A stretch of 64,000 nt of DNA from Firmicutes bacterium UBA6113 (GCA_002422545.1 DIWF01000027.1:309437-373436); one strand, 5' to 3'. Positions 35,565 through 45,653 are shown, counted from the first letter of the stretch. Numbers and translations are program-made. The notes: generated by a model not told the origin, from the letters alone.

Positions 35565-35723
35565 TCATTTGCATTCTAACAGCTCATAAGCATAAACCTC
35601 GCTTAAAAATCTCATCCTAGAGTAGCTGCACCTTGTAGCCAATAGCAGTATAATAATTGCTGCCATGAGAATTATTATTATAATTCTTCTGATAAACCCT
35701 ATGTTATTTAAAAAAAATCTCAT
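35565..35723 (-). CDS. Small single-span membrane protein (52 aa), unrecognised
   Basis: An ATG at 35723, behind GGGGGA, opens 52 codons ending in TGA at 35565. The protein begins MRFFLNNIGFIRR and continues with a hydrophobic segment (residues 14-29), then a short polar tail with one Cys at about 32 and one near the end. The stop is 19 nt before the M16 peptidase start on the same strand, so co-transcription is likely. I recognise no family. Confidence 0.6.
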   Translation of the reverse strand: MRFFLNNIGFIRRIIIIILMAAIIILLLATRCSYSRMRFLSEVYAYELLECK

Positions 35724-35960
35724 AAAAATCCCCCTTATAATAATGTATTATTGAAAGGGTCTATTTATGATTTGAAAAATAAATATTGCTTGCTTTATAT
35801 TCGTATATTATCAAATTTTTGCAAAAAATACAACTGTTTTATGGTAATATATAATAACAGCTTGGATTAAGACAATTTCTATTGGCAAAAGCGCAGATCA
35901 GCTGTAGTAAAGTCACTACAATTTGCCATAAGACAAGATATGCCTTAATATATTACATAA

Positions 35961-36006
35961 AATAAAAAATAACAAAATCAATGACCTTTGTCATGATATT
36001 GTTATC
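35961..36006 (-). terminator. Terminator of pnp
   Basis: On the minus strand a 16-17-bp stem with one bulge and one mismatch closes an AAAG loop and is followed by TTTTTTATTTTA. Between it and the small gene, at 35883-35928, lies another two-part hairpin (TGGCAAA/TTTGCCA enclosing TGTAGT/ACTACA) without a T run. Confidence 0.85.
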
Positions 36007-36015
36007 TTATAGTTG

Positions 36016-38109
36016 TTAGTTATTTTCAGTTTCTTTCAAGGCGTCTTTTCTTGAAAGTTTGATTTTGCCTTGCTGGTCAATTTCAATTACTTTTACAAGA
36101 ATTTCATCTCCCACATTCAGCACATCTTCAACTTTTGCAACTCTTTTGTCAGAAATTTGTGATATGTGAAGAAGTCCGTCTTTGTTGTCAGTAAGTTCTA
36201 CGAAAGCTCCGAATGTTGCCAATCTCACAACTTTACCAAGTATGATTTCTCCGACTTCGATTTCTTTTACGATGCCTTCGATAATTTTCTTAGCTTTGTA
36301 AGCACTTTCAACATTTTCTGCTGCTATTAGAACTGAACCGTCGTCTTCAATATCAATCTTAACTCCTGTTTCTTCAATAATCTTGTTGATTACTTTTCCG
36401 CCTGCACCGATAACGTCTCTTATCTTGTCAGGTTTAATTGTCATCTTGATTATCTTAGGAGCATACTTGCTTACTTCTTCTCTAGGTTTGTCAATGCATG
36501 CAAGCATTTTGTCTAGAATGAACAATCTTCCTTTAAGTGCTTTTTCAAGTGCCTGAGTAAGAATCAATTTGTCAATCCCATGAACCTTCATATCCATTTG
36601 AATTGCAGTTATGCCTTCAGCTGTTCCTGCAACCTTGAAGTCCATGTCTCCCAAAAAGTCTTCCATTCCCTGAATATCTGTAAGAACAGCTACATCGTCG
36701 CCTTCTTTTATTAAACCCATTGCAACACCTGCTACAGGAGCTTTAATAGGAACACCAGCATCCATTAAAGACATTGTGCTTCCGCACACACTTGCCTGAG
36801 AAGTTGAACCATTTGAGCTTAAAACTTCTGATACAAGTCTTATAGTGTAAGGGAATACATCAACGCTTGGAATAACAGGTTCCAATGCTCTTTCAGCCAA
36901 TGCGCCGTGGCCTATTTCTCTTCTTCCAGGTCCTCTTGATGGTTTAGTTTCTCCAACTGAGTAAGAAGGGAAATTGTAGTGGTGCATGTAACGTTTAGAA
37001 GTTTCTTCGGAAATTCCGTCTAAAGTTTGTTCATCGCTGGAAACACCCAGTGTTGCAACTGTAAGAACTTGTGTCTGGCCTCTTGTAAAAAGTCCTGAAC
37101 CGTGAGTTCTTGGCAATAAACCAACTTCGCATGTAATTTTTCTTATTTCGTCTATTGTTCTGTTATCAGGTCTTATGCCTCTCACAAGTATGTTTTCTCT
37201 TACTTTTTCTTTTACGATTTTGTAAAGAGCATCATCTATGTCAGCTGCATTTTCCGGATATTTTTCAAGGAATATTTCTTTTGCTGCAGCTTTAAAATTG
37301 TCGATTTTTTCTTGTCTTTCAAGCTTATCTTCAACAATTATTACTTCATTGATTATAGGAGCAGCATATTCTCTTATTTCTTGTTCTATGGTTGCATCGG
37401 CAACAAATTTAACGTAATCTGATTTTGCCTTACCAACTTCATTTTGAATGTCGTTTATGAAATCACAAATTTTCTTTATTTCTTCATGAGCGAACATTAT
37501 GGCATCAAGCATAACAGATTCTTTAATTTCATTTGCTCCAGCTTCAACCATCATTATAGCATCTTTTGTTCCTGCTACAGTAAGGTTTAAGACAGTAGTT
37601 TCTCTTTCTTTGCTGTTTGGGTTAACTATAAACTCGTTGTTAATGAGTCCTACGTTAACTGCACCAGTTGGTCCTTCAAATGGCACGTCTGAAATTGACA
37701 ATGCAATTGATGAACCGATCATGCCGGCAATCTCAGGAGAACAATCCTGATCAACTGACAACACTGTTACTGTAACAGATACGTCATTTCTGTATCCTTT
37801 AGGGAACAACGGTCTTAAAGGTCTGTCTATCAAACGAGATGTAAGAATTGCCTTTTCGCCCGGTCTTCCTTCTCTTTTAATGAATCCTCCCGGAATTTTT
37901 CCTACGGAGTAAAGTTTTTCCTCATAATCCACACTCAGCGGGAAAAAATCTATGCCTTGTCTAGGCTCTTTTGATGCCGCTACATTGGCCATTATGACTG
38001 TGTCGCCATACTGCACAATACAGTTACCATTTGTAAGCTCTGCAATTTTGCCGACAGTAACCTTTAATTCTCTTCCGGCAAGCATGTATTTAAATACTCT
38101 TTCTTCCAT
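36016..38109 (-). CDS. pnp: Polyribonucleotide nucleotidyltransferase
   Basis: 697 aa. PNPase degrades RNA 3' to 5' by phosphorolysis. Two RNase PH domains (about 1-230 and 310-550), then KH ([16 protein letters not shown]) and S1 ([20 protein letters not shown]) domains are all seen. [22 protein letters not shown] is the first-domain signature. It follows rpsO as in most bacteria. AGGAGG precedes the ATG. A three-unit hairpin array lies in the 270 nt between rpsO and pnp and would be in the pnp 5' leader if the two are co-transcribed. Confidence 0.98.
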   Translation of the reverse strand: MEERVFKYMLAGRELKVTVGKIAELTNGNCIVQYGDTVIMANVAASKEPRQGIDFFPLSVDYEEKLYSVGKIPGGFIKREGRPGEKAILTSRLIDRPLRPLFPKGYRNDVSVTVTVLSVDQDCSPEIAGMIGSSIALSISDVPFEGPTGAVNVGLINNEFIVNPNSKERETTVLNLTVAGTKDAIMMVEAGANEIKESVMLDAIMFAHEEIKKICDFINDIQNEVGKAKSDYVKFVADATIEQEIREYAAPIINEVIIVEDKLERQEKIDNFKAAAKEIFLEKYPENAADIDDALYKIVKEKVRENILVRGIRPDNRTIDEIRKITCEVGLLPRTHGSGLFTRGQTQVLTVATLGVSSDEQTLDGISEETSKRYMHHYNFPSYSVGETKPSRGPGRREIGHGALAERALEPVIPSVDVFPYTIRLVSEVLSSNGSTSQASVCGSTMSLMDAGVPIKAPVAGVAMGLIKEGDDVAVLTDIQGMEDFLGDMDFKVAGTAEGITAIQMDMKVHGIDKLILTQALEKALKGRLFILDKMLACIDKPREEVSKYAPKIIKMTIKPDKIRDVIGAGGKVINKIIEETGVKIDIEDDGSVLIAAENVESAYKAKKIIEGIVKEIEVGEIILGKVVRLATFGAFVELTDNKDGLLHISQISDKRVAKVEDVLNVGDEILVKVIEIDQQGKIKLSRKDALKETENN

Positions 38110-38170
38110 TAGTACCTCCTTTTATATTTTTCTGTAAGGCTGCATATTCTTAAGAAATTTAGCTGCCCGG

Positions 38171-38344
38171 TTGCGTTTGTTCTACCAACGATTTTTCTTT
38201 CCCTACGGAAAAGTTCTCGAGGAACATATCGCAGTTTCGTTCACCGATTTATCAGCTCCCTCACGGTCGCATAAATCGGGAACTCATTGCGTTTGACCTA
38301 CCGCCATTTTTTTCTTCCTTCGGTCGAAAAAATGGGGTTAGGAC
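38171..38344 (-). repeat. Three-unit tandem hairpin array, 58-bp period
   Basis: Units start at 38171, 38229 and 38287, exactly 58 bp apart. Each begins with a GCGTTT/GCAGTTT-type box, then a (T)TC/AC-CTACC-like box, a stem, a loop around CCCTACGG, CCCTCACGG or CCTTCGG, and the returning stem. In unit 2 CCGATTTAT pairs with ATAAATCGG; in unit 3 CCATTTTTT pairs with AAAAAATGG and the stem extends outward; unit 1 is eroded. It occupies the rpsO-pnp spacer. Confidence 0.72.
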
Positions 38345-38354
38345 ATAAACAATA

Positions 38355-38372
38355 GAGCGGGTATCCCCGCTC
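38355..38372 (-). terminator. Hairpin after rpsO, weak terminator
   Basis: GAGCGGG (38355-38361) pairs with CCCGCTC (38366-38372). The T run after it on the minus strand is broken (TATTGTTT), so read-through into pnp is plausible. Confidence 0.65.
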
Positions 38373-38378
38373 CTAAAA

Positions 38379-38642
38379 TTATCTTCTTAATCCTAATCTT
38401 GCAACAATGCTTCTGTATCTTTCGATATCATTATCTTTTAAGTAGTTAAGAAAACCTCTTCTTTGTCCAACCATTTGCAGAAGACCTCTTCTTGAGTGAT
38501 GGTCTTTTTTGTTTCCCTTTAAATGTTCTGTAAGGTTGTTAATTCTGAAAGTCAACAATGCAATTTGAACTTCAGGAGAACCTGTGTCCTTCTCGTTGAT
38601 TCTGTATTGTTCGATAATTTGTGTTTTTTGTTCTTTATTCAT
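38379..38642 (-). CDS. rpsO: 30S ribosomal protein S15
   Basis: 87 aa, the normal length. S15 binds the 16S rRNA central domain early in assembly. The [24 protein letters not shown] and [15 protein letters not shown] blocks are conserved. The ATG at 38642 follows GGAGGT; the longer in-frame start at 38684 would run through that ribosome binding site. It has its own promoter and a folded leader. Confidence 0.98.
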   Translation of the reverse strand: MNKEQKTQIIEQYRINEKDTGSPEVQIALLTFRINNLTEHLKGNKKDHHSRRGLLQMVGQRRGFLNYLKDNDIERYRSIVARLGLRR

Positions 38643-38673
38643 TTCATACCTCCATGGTTTCTGTTTTATTTCA

Positions 38674-38720
38674 CCATAATCCAAGCAATACGTTGAGGAT
38701 TCGTAAAACTTAGGCTATGG
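38674..38720 (-). promoter_or_regulatory. Possible S15 autoregulatory leader
   Basis: On the minus strand CCAT...ATGG encloses AATCC...GGATT, with a further possible CCTAAG/CTTGG pairing that would make a pseudoknot. S15 is known to repress its own mRNA through such leaders in several bacteria; the fold differs between lineages, so this is only suggestive. Confidence 0.3.
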
Positions 38721-38731
38721 AAACACAATAA

Positions 38732-38760
38732 ATTCTACCATATTACATTATTTTTGTAAA
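38732..38760 (-). promoter_or_regulatory. Promoter of rpsO
   Basis: TTTACA (38760-38755 on the minus strand), 17-nt spacer, TAGAAT (38737-38732); five of six matches in each hexamer. Confidence 0.75.
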
Positions 38761-38786
38761 TAAAAATTTTGAATATTTACAATTAT

Positions 38787-39536
38787 TTACAAAGCTTTAT
38801 CAAGAAAAACAATGTTTTGGTTTTTGCCTACAGTCCTGTCAAATGTGAGGACGGAACCTGACTTGTTTGTAACTATTGTAAGAACTGCCTTTTCATCTCC
38901 TGCCATAACATGGTATCTTCCGTCGGCCGGTACAACAATGCTGCTCTTATTATCTACAAAACCAATGTTTTTATTATAATCAATTTCAATTTCTTCGCAA
39001 TAAATTGTGTAGTTGTCAACTAACAAATTGTTGGCCTCATGAATTTTGCCTTCCTGAAGAAGGTTTCTCACCAGCGTGCTGCTAATTACAACGCCGTTGT
39101 ACTTCACCGGATATATTTCCTCTACATCATATCCGTACTTGTCCGCAAACTCCTTGAGTGTGGCTATATTTCCTGCTGCCTTGTAGCCAAAGGTAAAATT
39201 GTAGCCCACCACGATATTTTTTGCGTTGAATCTGTCCACAAGAATTTCCTTTATGAACTGTTCCGGAGTATACTTTGAAATAACTTCATCCAGCTCAATT
39301 TCAACAACATCTGTGACGTTGTATAATTTGAGGAGATTTAATCTTGTAGGGAGGCTGTTTATGTATTTTATGTTGAAACTTGATTTTTTCAAATCTTTTT
39401 TTACAAATTTAAATGTTATTATTATGCTGTCTTCATTGGCTTCGCGGCTTAATTCAATCATCCGTCTGATAAGTGTGTCATGACCTATATGAATGCCGTC
39501 AAAATTACCAATTGCAATACATGATGCATTTTTCAT
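38787..39536 (-). CDS. ribF: RibF-like FAD synthetase, C-terminal kinase domain not recognisable
   Basis: 249 aa; bifunctional RibF is usually about 305. The N-terminal FMN adenylyltransferase domain is intact: GNFDGIHIGH, VGYNFTFG and ISSTLVRNLL. After about residue 180 a normal RibF has the riboflavin kinase motif G-R-x-L-G-F-P-T-A-N and the PAxGVY motif; here I see only IGFVDNKSSIVVPADGRYHV and a short tail. FMN adenylylation is likely kept, while riboflavin phosphorylation is doubtful. It sits 16 nt after truB, the usual place. Confidence 0.85.
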   Translation of the reverse strand: MKNASCIAIGNFDGIHIGHDTLIRRMIELSREANEDSIIITFKFVKKDLKKSSFNIKYINSLPTRLNLLKLYNVTDVVEIELDEVISKYTPEQFIKEILVDRFNAKNIVVGYNFTFGYKAAGNIATLKEFADKYGYDVEEIYPVKYNGVVISSTLVRNLLQEGKIHEANNLLVDNYTIYCEEIEIDYNKNIGFVDNKSSIVVPADGRYHVMAGDEKAVLTIVTNKSGSVLTFDRTVGKNQNIVFLDKAL

Positions 39537-39551
39537 ATCTTCACCCGGCTT

Positions 39552-40424
39552 TTACATTAGTAATTTTTCTACTTTTATTATATTTTCATGCACTTTTTTT
39601 CCAATGCCCACAAGATTGTTTTTGCAGTATATGTAAAATTCATTATCTATTATACTGCTTGTGTTGGCCGGTATTTCATTGCCGCAAACAAGTCTGTCAA
39701 AATAAAGCTCATCTGCGTCCACTCTTTCAAGGGGATATATGACATCCACCGGAATAAGGCATTCATGCAATCTGTTGTTGTCGTTTAAAAATTTAAGTTC
39801 GTCAAGGGTTACAGAATCTTCGATATGTAAACCCTTTGCATTTGTTCTTACCAGTACACCCATGTGTCCCAGAGTGCCAAGCATGTCGCCTATGTCGTTG
39901 CAAAGTGTTCTCATATACGTTCCCTTTGAGCATTTGATCCTCATGAGGACATTCTTGCCATCAAATTTAATAAGCTTTATTTCTTTTATATCAACAGTTT
40001 TTCCTGGTTTTTCCACTATTATGTTTTGTCTTGCATATTCATAGAGCTTCTTGCCGTTTAATTTAACAGCCGAAAATGCTGGAGGGACCTGAAGCTGTTC
40101 CCCTTCAAAACATTTTAAAACTCTTTCTATTTCCTCATGACTTACATGAACATTTTCTTTTTTTTCAATTGATTTACCGTAGCTGTCCTGGGTGTCAGTC
40201 TTTTCTCCCAATATCATTTCACAGATATATTCCTTGCTTCCATTCATGAGATATTCACTGAACTTTGTTCCCTTGCCCACGCAAATAACAAGCACTCCTG
40301 CCACATTAGGATCAAGTGTGCCTGCATGGCCGACCTTCTTGGTGTTTAATATTTTGCGCACAGAGCTGACAACATCATGAGACGTCATTCCTGTAGGTTT
40401 TAAAATATTTAATATTCCGTTCAT
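39552..40424 (-). CDS. truB: tRNA pseudouridine(55) synthase TruB
   Basis: 290 aa. TruB makes pseudouridine 55 in the T loop of tRNA. The catalytic Asp is in HAGTLDPNVAGVLVICVG, and YICEMILGEKTDTQDSYG and GTYMRTLCNDIG are the other family motifs. The ATG overlaps the stop region of nrnA. It is part of the rimP-nusA-infB-rbfA-nrnA-truB-ribF operon. GGAG precedes the ATG. Confidence 0.97.
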   Translation of the reverse strand: MNGILNILKPTGMTSHDVVSSVRKILNTKKVGHAGTLDPNVAGVLVICVGKGTKFSEYLMNGSKEYICEMILGEKTDTQDSYGKSIEKKENVHVSHEEIERVLKCFEGEQLQVPPAFSAVKLNGKKLYEYARQNIIVEKPGKTVDIKEIKLIKFDGKNVLMRIKCSKGTYMRTLCNDIGDMLGTLGHMGVLVRTNAKGLHIEDSVTLDELKFLNDNNRLHECLIPVDVIYPLERVDADELYFDRLVCGNEIPANTSSIIDNEFYIYCKNNLVGIGKKVHENIIKVEKLLM

Positions 40425-41398
40425 TATTCTCCAAAATATTCTTTAAAAGTATTAATCATTATTTTTTTTGTGTTTTCGACAGTGTCTTTAATCTCAAATC
40501 CTGCAGCTTTCTTGTGTCCACCGCCTCCGAATTTCAGTGATATTTCAGAAACGTCAATGTCATTTTTCGCTCTTAGACTTACTTTTGTGTACATGTCCTC
40601 TGTTTCTTTGAGAACGCATGATACTTCAACTTCTTTTATTTCTCTTATGAATTCCACCACACCGTCAATGTCGCCCATTGATGCATTGTTTGTTTCAAGA
40701 ATTTGCTTTGTTATGGCAGTGATGCCAAATTTGTTTTCGCAGTGAAGCTCAATTCCCTTGATGCAGTCAATAAAAGCCTTTACCACATTAGCAGGCTTTG
40801 AATTGTACACTGTATTGTCAACTTCAGAAACATCAACTCCAAGTTCAATAAGCTCTGCAGTTTTTATGTGAGTGAGGCTGCTTGTATTTGAATAGCTAAA
40901 CTTCCCGGTATCCGTAAGAATGGCAACATAAATAAGTGTTGCAGTTTTCTTGTTTATTTCCATTTCAGCTATTTTCATGATGTCGTACAAAAGCTCTCCC
41001 GTTGAACTCATTTCCGGTTCTATTATGTTGATGTCTGCAAAGCTTTGGTTTGTTTTGTGGTGATCTATACATATGGTTTTTTTAGCGTTATTTGTTACAT
41101 CTTTAAATTTTCCAAGTCTTTCAGCATCGCTGCAGTCAAGCATAAATAAAATGTCATATGTGGTATCGGTCATTTCTTTCATTATTGCATCTTCATCTGC
41201 AAAAGTCTTGTAATTAAAAGGCACATCTCCGTCAATAAAAACATCAACTTTTTTATTTAATGGTTTTAAAAATTCGTATAGGGCCATTACAGACCCTATA
41301 CAATCTCCGTCAGGCGCCTTGTGTCCTGCGATGCCGATATTCTCAGAATTATTTACAATTTCAAATATTTCTTCCACATCATTCATCATCAGATTCAT
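40424..41398 (-). CDS. nrnA: Bifunctional oligoribonuclease / pAp phosphatase NrnA
   Basis: About 324 aa. NrnA degrades 2-5 nt RNA oligomers and dephosphorylates pAp. The DHH domain motifs are visible: GHKAPDGDCIGS, DCSDAERLG and CIDHHKTN. The DHHA1 motif FGGGGHKKAAGF is near the C terminus. The start is the ATG at 41398, with GGAAGG upstream inside the rbfA 3' end, giving a 20-nt overlap; a longer start at 41428 has no better site. Confidence 0.95.
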   Translation of the reverse strand: MNLMMNDVEEIFEIVNNSENIGIAGHKAPDGDCIGSVMALYEFLKPLNKKVDVFIDGDVPFNYKTFADEDAIMKEMTDTTYDILFMLDCSDAERLGKFKDVTNNAKKTICIDHHKTNQSFADINIIEPEMSSTGELLYDIMKIAEMEINKKTATLIYVAILTDTGKFSYSNTSSLTHIKTAELIELGVDVSEVDNTVYNSKPANVVKAFIDCIKGIELHCENKFGITAITKQILETNNASMGDIDGVVEFIREIKEVEVSCVLKETEDMYTKVSLRAKNDIDVSEISLKFGGGGHKKAAGFEIKDTVENTKKIMINTFKEYFGE

Positions 41399-41756
41399 CT
41401 TCGACCTTCCTGCTTGCTTCTTCTTCAATAACTTTGTTGATCAAACTGCTCATGTAAATTCCCTTTTCGATGGAGTCGTCTTTTTCAAATATGAGCTCCG
41501 GAATTATGCGCATTTTTATTCTCTTACCGATTTCTCTTCTTATAAAGCCTTTGGCGCTTTGAAGGGCGTCAAGTGTTGACTTTGTGTCACCGTATACTGA
41601 TATGAAGATTTTGGCGAATTTCAAATCTTCAGTAACATGTACATCCGTTACGCTTGTCAGTTCAGATAATCTCGGATCTTTAAGTTCGGTTCTGATTATT
41701 TCAGATATAACTCGTTGCATCTCACCTGACAATCTGCTGTTTCTTCTATTTGCCAT
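41379..41756 (-). CDS. rbfA: Ribosome-binding factor A
   Basis: 125 aa KH-like factor that binds immature 30S subunits and helps 16S 5'-end maturation. MANRRNSRLSGEMQRVISEIIRTELKDPRL and FAKIFISVYGD are the family hallmarks. The acidic C-terminal tail overlaps the nrnA start. AGAAGGT precedes the ATG, 21 nt after infB. Confidence 0.96.
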   Translation of the reverse strand: MANRRNSRLSGEMQRVISEIIRTELKDPRLSELTSVTDVHVTEDLKFAKIFISVYGDTKSTLDALQSAKGFIRREIGKRIKMRIIPELIFEKDDSIEKGIYMSSLINKVIEEEASRKVEDESDDE

Positions 41757-41777
41757 GTTATACCTTCTTTCTTTTTA

Positions 41778-44024
41778 CTATCTCTTAATTTCTTCCATGA
41801 TATAAGCTTCAAGAGAGTCACCATCTCTTAAGTCATTGTATTTTTCTATACCTATACCGCCTTCATAGTTTGAATTCAATTCTGAAACGTCATCCTTGAA
41901 TCTCTTCAATGAAGAAATTGTTCCGTCATGAATAACTATGTCGTTTCTCAAAACTCTGATTTTAGATTTTCTTGTAATCTTTCCGCTTGTTACATAAATT
42001 CCGGCAACTGTACCGATGTTAGGAACTTTGAATGTCTGACGAACATCTGCTCTTCCAAGCACAACTTCCCTGTAAATCGGAGCAAGCATACCTTTTACGG
42101 CTTGCTGAATATCTTCTATTGCCTGATAAATTATGTTGTACGTACGTATATCAACATTTTCTCTTTTTGCAAGTTCCATGGCTGCAATTGAAGGTCTTAC
42201 GTTAAAACCTATAACAATTGCATTTGAAGCTGAAGCCAGAAGAACGTCATTTTCATTTATTCCGCCTACGCCGCCGTGAATTGGATTAACTTTTACTTCT
42301 TCCATGCTCAGTTTCAGAAGAGATTGCTTAACAGCTTCTATTGAACCGCTTACATCAGCTTTTATTATTATGTTCAAATCCTTAACTTCACCTTTTTGGA
42401 TTCTGTCAAACAAATCATCCAGGGAAACTTTTGAAGAAGCGTTCATGTGTTCCATGTGTCGTTTGTCTTTACGTTTTTCAGCTATGTTCTTAGCATCTTT
42501 TTCGTTATCCATAACAACAAGGATGTCTCCTGCATGAGGAGTTTCAGAAAGTCCAAGTATCTCAACAGGAACTGAAGGACCAGCCTGGTTGATTCTTTTT
42601 CCTTTGCTGTTGAACATTGCTCTTACCTTGCCGTGAGCGCTGCCTACCAGAACAACATCGCCTTTGTTCAATGTCCCTTTGTCTATCAATACTGTAGCAA
42701 CAGGTCCTCTTCCTTTGTCAAGCTTTGCTTCAATGATTGTTCCTTTTGCTTTTCTGTTTGGATTTGCTTTCAATTCCTGAACTTCAGCTACAAGAAGAAT
42801 CATTTCCAACAAATCTTCAATGCCCATATGCTGTTTTGCTGAAACTGGAACAAATATTGTGTCTCCGCCCCATTCTTCAGAAACAATTCCTTGTTCGGAA
42901 AGCTCCTGTTTAACTCTGTCAATATTTGCAGCAGGTTTGTCGATTTTGTTTACTGCAACTATTATAGGAACTCCTGCAGCCTTTGCATGGTTTACTGCTT
43001 CTATTGTCTGAGGCATAACTCCGTCATCCGCAGCAACAACCAGTATTGCAATGTCAGTAACCTTAGCTCCTCTTGCTCTCATGGAAGTGAAAGCTTCGTG
43101 TCCCGGTGTATCCAGGAATGTAATTTTCTTGCCCTTTATCTCAACTTGTGAAGCTCCTATGTGCTGAGTAATTCCGCCGGCTTCATGTTCTGTTACAGAT
43201 GTATTTCTGATGGCATCCAAAAGTGATGTCTTGCCGTGGTCAACATGACCCATTACAGTAACTATAGGAGGTCTTGGCATAAGATCTTTTTCATCATCTT
43301 TGTCTTCCTTGAACATGGAATCTTCAAGATTTTGAAGCTCATCAACCATTTCAATTTTAGAAACCTTAGCACCCAGTTCTTCTCCTATTAACACAGCTGT
43401 GTCAAAATCAATTTCCTGGTTCATGTTTGCCATTATTCCAAGAAGTATGAGTTTTGAAATGATTGCGTTAACAGGAACTCCCAGCTTGTCGGCAAAGGTT
43501 CTTACTACTATAGTGTCTTCCATTTCCACATTTTTAATCTTCACTTGATGTGATTTCTGCTCAGTTTCGGCAGGTTTTTGCTGCTGGTACTGAGGCTTGT
43601 TTTTTTGCTGGAATGGCTTCTTTTTATTGTTGTTATAATTGTTGCTATTGTTATTTGAATTGTTGTTATTGTTGTTTGAATTGTTGCTTCTTGCCTGCTG
43701 TGGTGCTTTTGCAGGCTGCTGCACCGGTTTTTTAACCGGCAAAATCAGGCTCTTGTCAACTTTTTTAAGTTTTGCCTGGTTTAAATCAATATGTTCGTCT
43801 ACTAATGGTTCATCGTCTATTATAATATTTTTACCGCCTTTTACTGTCTTTGTTGTATTTTTATTGTTGTTAATTAAATTTAATGCTTTTCTAAGCCTTA
43901 TCACTTCAAGGTCAGTTAATGAACTCATATGGTTTTTAATTGAAATGCCAAGTTCCTGTTCTGCAATTCCAACTAAATCCTTACTGTTCAAGTCTAATTC
44001 TTTTGCAAGTTCGTATATTCTCAT
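41778..44024 (-). CDS. infB: Translation initiation factor IF-2
   Basis: 748 aa GTPase that brings initiator tRNA to the 30S subunit. An IF2-N domain ([18 protein letters not shown]) starts the protein. A linker rich in Asn, Gln and Lys (about residues 85-165) is followed by a second IF2-N region, then the G domain with [16 protein letters not shown] and NKIDK, and domains II to IV. GGAGGTGGTTGC precedes the ATG. The gene lies 16 nt after the ylxQ stop. Confidence 0.98.
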   Translation of the reverse strand: MRIYELAKELDLNSKDLVGIAEQELGISIKNHMSSLTDLEVIRLRKALNLINNNKNTTKTVKGGKNIIIDDEPLVDEHIDLNQAKLKKVDKSLILPVKKPVQQPAKAPQQARSNNSNNNNNNSNNNSNNYNNNKKKPFQQKNKPQYQQQKPAETEQKSHQVKIKNVEMEDTIVVRTFADKLGVPVNAIISKLILLGIMANMNQEIDFDTAVLIGEELGAKVSKIEMVDELQNLEDSMFKEDKDDEKDLMPRPPIVTVMGHVDHGKTSLLDAIRNTSVTEHEAGGITQHIGASQVEIKGKKITFLDTPGHEAFTSMRARGAKVTDIAILVVAADDGVMPQTIEAVNHAKAAGVPIIVAVNKIDKPAANIDRVKQELSEQGIVSEEWGGDTIFVPVSAKQHMGIEDLLEMILLVAEVQELKANPNRKAKGTIIEAKLDKGRGPVATVLIDKGTLNKGDVVLVGSAHGKVRAMFNSKGKRINQAGPSVPVEILGLSETPHAGDILVVMDNEKDAKNIAEKRKDKRHMEHMNASSKVSLDDLFDRIQKGEVKDLNIIIKADVSGSIEAVKQSLLKLSMEEVKVNPIHGGVGGINENDVLLASASNAIVIGFNVRPSIAAMELAKRENVDIRTYNIIYQAIEDIQQAVKGMLAPIYREVVLGRADVRQTFKVPNIGTVAGIYVTSGKITRKSKIRVLRNDIVIHDGTISSLKRFKDDVSELNSNYEGGIGIEKYNDLRDGDSLEAYIMEEIKR

Positions 44025-44039
44025 GCAACCACCTCCGGT

Positions 44040-44333
44040 TTATAGGTTATTTAGTAAGTATGACGCAATGTTCTCGTCATTTACCGAAAGAACACTCACC
44101 ATCTTCCTCCCGAGACATTTACCCAGGAGTTCTTTTTCTCCATATTCTATATGTTTGCAGTTGAATTTGTCGCACACATACAGAATATTTTTTTTGGTTT
44201 TCTCTGATGCATCTGATGCAATCAAAACCAATACACTTTTGTTTTTTTCTATGTTCAAACAAGTCACATCATATCCGATAGCAACTTTGCCGCCTTTGTT
44301 TGCAATGCCAATCATTGAATATATCTTATTCAT
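44040..44333 (-). CDS. YlxQ, L7Ae/L30e-family RNA-binding protein
   Basis: 97 aa. YlxQ is an L7Ae-fold K-turn-binding protein encoded between ylxR and infB in Firmicutes; its RNA target is not firmly known. GIANKGGKVAIGYDVTCLNI and VLIASDASEKTKKNI are typical. The ATG at 44333 overlaps the end of ylxR by 8 nt; an in-frame TTG at 44342 lies too close to the GGAG. Confidence 0.9.
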   Translation of the reverse strand: MNKIYSMIGIANKGGKVAIGYDVTCLNIEKNKSVLVLIASDASEKTKKNILYVCDKFNCKHIEYGEKELLGKCLGRKMVSVLSVNDENIASYLLNNL

Positions 44334-44595
44334 TCTTGGCAATCTCCAATTTTATTGATTCATATATTTCTTCAGGAATTTCTGCCTCAAGGGATCTTGA
44401 CAATCTTTTTGTTTTCATTGCTTTTTCAAAACATTCAGCTTTCTTGCAAATATAAGTGCCTCTGCCGTTAATTTTTCCTGTTGAATCAAACAAAATCTCA
44501 TTATCTTTGTTCTTAACTATTCTGCACAATTCTTTTTTTGGAAAGCTCTCCATGCATCCAATGCATTTTCTCATAGGTATTTTACGGGTTTTCAT
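44326..44595 (-). CDS. YlxR, nucleic-acid-binding DUF448 protein
   Basis: 89 aa. YlxR proteins bind RNA and have been linked to gene regulation and RNase P in some species. The PMRKCIGCMESFPKKELCRIV start and GKINGRGTYICKKAECFEKA block define the family. The gene overlaps the nusA stop by 4 nt and the ylxQ start, so all three are translationally coupled. Confidence 0.94.
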   Translation of the reverse strand: MKTRKIPMRKCIGCMESFPKKELCRIVKNKDNEILFDSTGKINGRGTYICKKAECFEKAMKTKRLSRSLEAEIPEEIYESIKLEIAKNE

Positions 44596-45653
44596 ACTTC
44601 CTCCTTAGAGTTTCTTTCCTTCTCCTGCATTTCGCTGATAATATCTATTTTCCATCCTGTAAGCTTTGCTGCAAGCCTTACGTTTTGTCCTTCCTTGCCT
44701 ATTGCAAGAGAAAGCTGATTGTCCGGAACAACAGCAACCGCACTTTTTTCTTTTTCATTTGCTGTTACCTTGACTATTTTAGCAGGTCCAAGGCTGTTGG
44801 CTATAAACTTTTCAGGGTCCTTGTCATAAATTATTATATCAATTTTTTCCTGACATATTTCATCAATTATATTTTTAACTCTTGTACCCTTATTTCCTAC
44901 GCATGATCCAATAGGCTCAACGTTGGGGTCATGAGTGAACACGGCAATTTTTGTTCTAGAGCCGGCTTCTCTTGATATTGAATATATTTCAATTGTTCCG
45001 TCGTGAATTTCAGGAACTTCTAGTTCGAACAATCTTTTAACAAGGTTAGGATGACTTCTTGAAAGCATTATGCTTGCGCCTTTTCCGGAGTTTTTAACTT
45101 CTACTATTACAGTCTTAACCCTGTCTCCAGGATTGTAAACTTCTCCTGGTATCTGTTCATTGGCAGTGATGACGCCTTCAATTTTTCCAAGGTCCACATA
45201 AATGTTTCCTTTGCTTTCTCTTTGCACAACACCTGTTAATATGTCTGACTCTCTGCCATAAAATTCACTGAAAATAGATTCTCTTTCAGCTTCTCTAATT
45301 TTTTGAAGAATTACCTGTCTTGCAGTCTGAGCAGCTATACGGCCGAAATCTTTCTTTGGTTTTATTTCAATTTTTACTATGTCTCCGACTTCATATCTCG
45401 AATCTATCTTTCTGGCATCTTCCAAAGATATTTCAAGATTCTCGTCATCGACTTCCTCAACCACGTTCTTATCCTGAAAAAGCTTGTATTCACCGTTTGC
45501 TTCATCTATGTCTATGCTGAAGTTAGTCGCCTTAGCGAAATTTTTCTTGTATCCCGTTTCAAGTGCAGCTTTAATAGCTTCCAACACTACGTCCTGGCGA
45601 ATTCCTTTTTCTTTTTCAAGTTCGCTTAACGCATTTAATATCTCCTTGTTCAT
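44592..45653 (-). CDS. nusA: Transcription termination/antitermination factor NusA
   Basis: 353 aa. NusA binds RNA polymerase and controls pausing, termination and antitermination. Order of domains: N-terminal RNAP-binding domain (1-125), S1 (about 135-200), KH1 and KH2 (about 205-345, GNKGTRVKNIIDEI and GKEGQNVRLAAKLTGWKIDI). The acidic C-terminal repeats of Proteobacteria are absent, as is normal in Firmicutes. AGGAG precedes the start; rimP is 10 nt upstream. Confidence 0.97.
   Translation of the reverse strand: MNKEILNALSELEKEKGIRQDVVLEAIKAALETGYKKNFAKATNFSIDIDEANGEYKLFQDKNVVEEVDDENLEISLEDARKIDSRYEVGDIVKIEIKPKKDFGRIAAQTARQVILQKIREAERESIFSEFYGRESDILTGVVQRESKGNIYVDLGKIEGVITANEQIPGEVYNPGDRVKTVIVEVKNSGKGASIMLSRSHPNLVKRLFELEVPEIHDGTIEIYSISREAGSRTKIAVFTHDPNVEPIGSCVGNKGTRVKNIIDEICQEKIDIIIYDKDPEKFIANSLGPAKIVKVTANEKEKSAVAVVPDNQLSLAIGKEGQNVRLAAKLTGWKIDIISEMQEKERNSKEEV

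Noticed and set aside
38208..38225. LexA box at the GTTC/GAAC inverted pair in the hairpin array
   Set aside because: The orientation is GTTC-N5-GAAC, opposite to the LexA core, and it belongs to the stem of a repeat unit.
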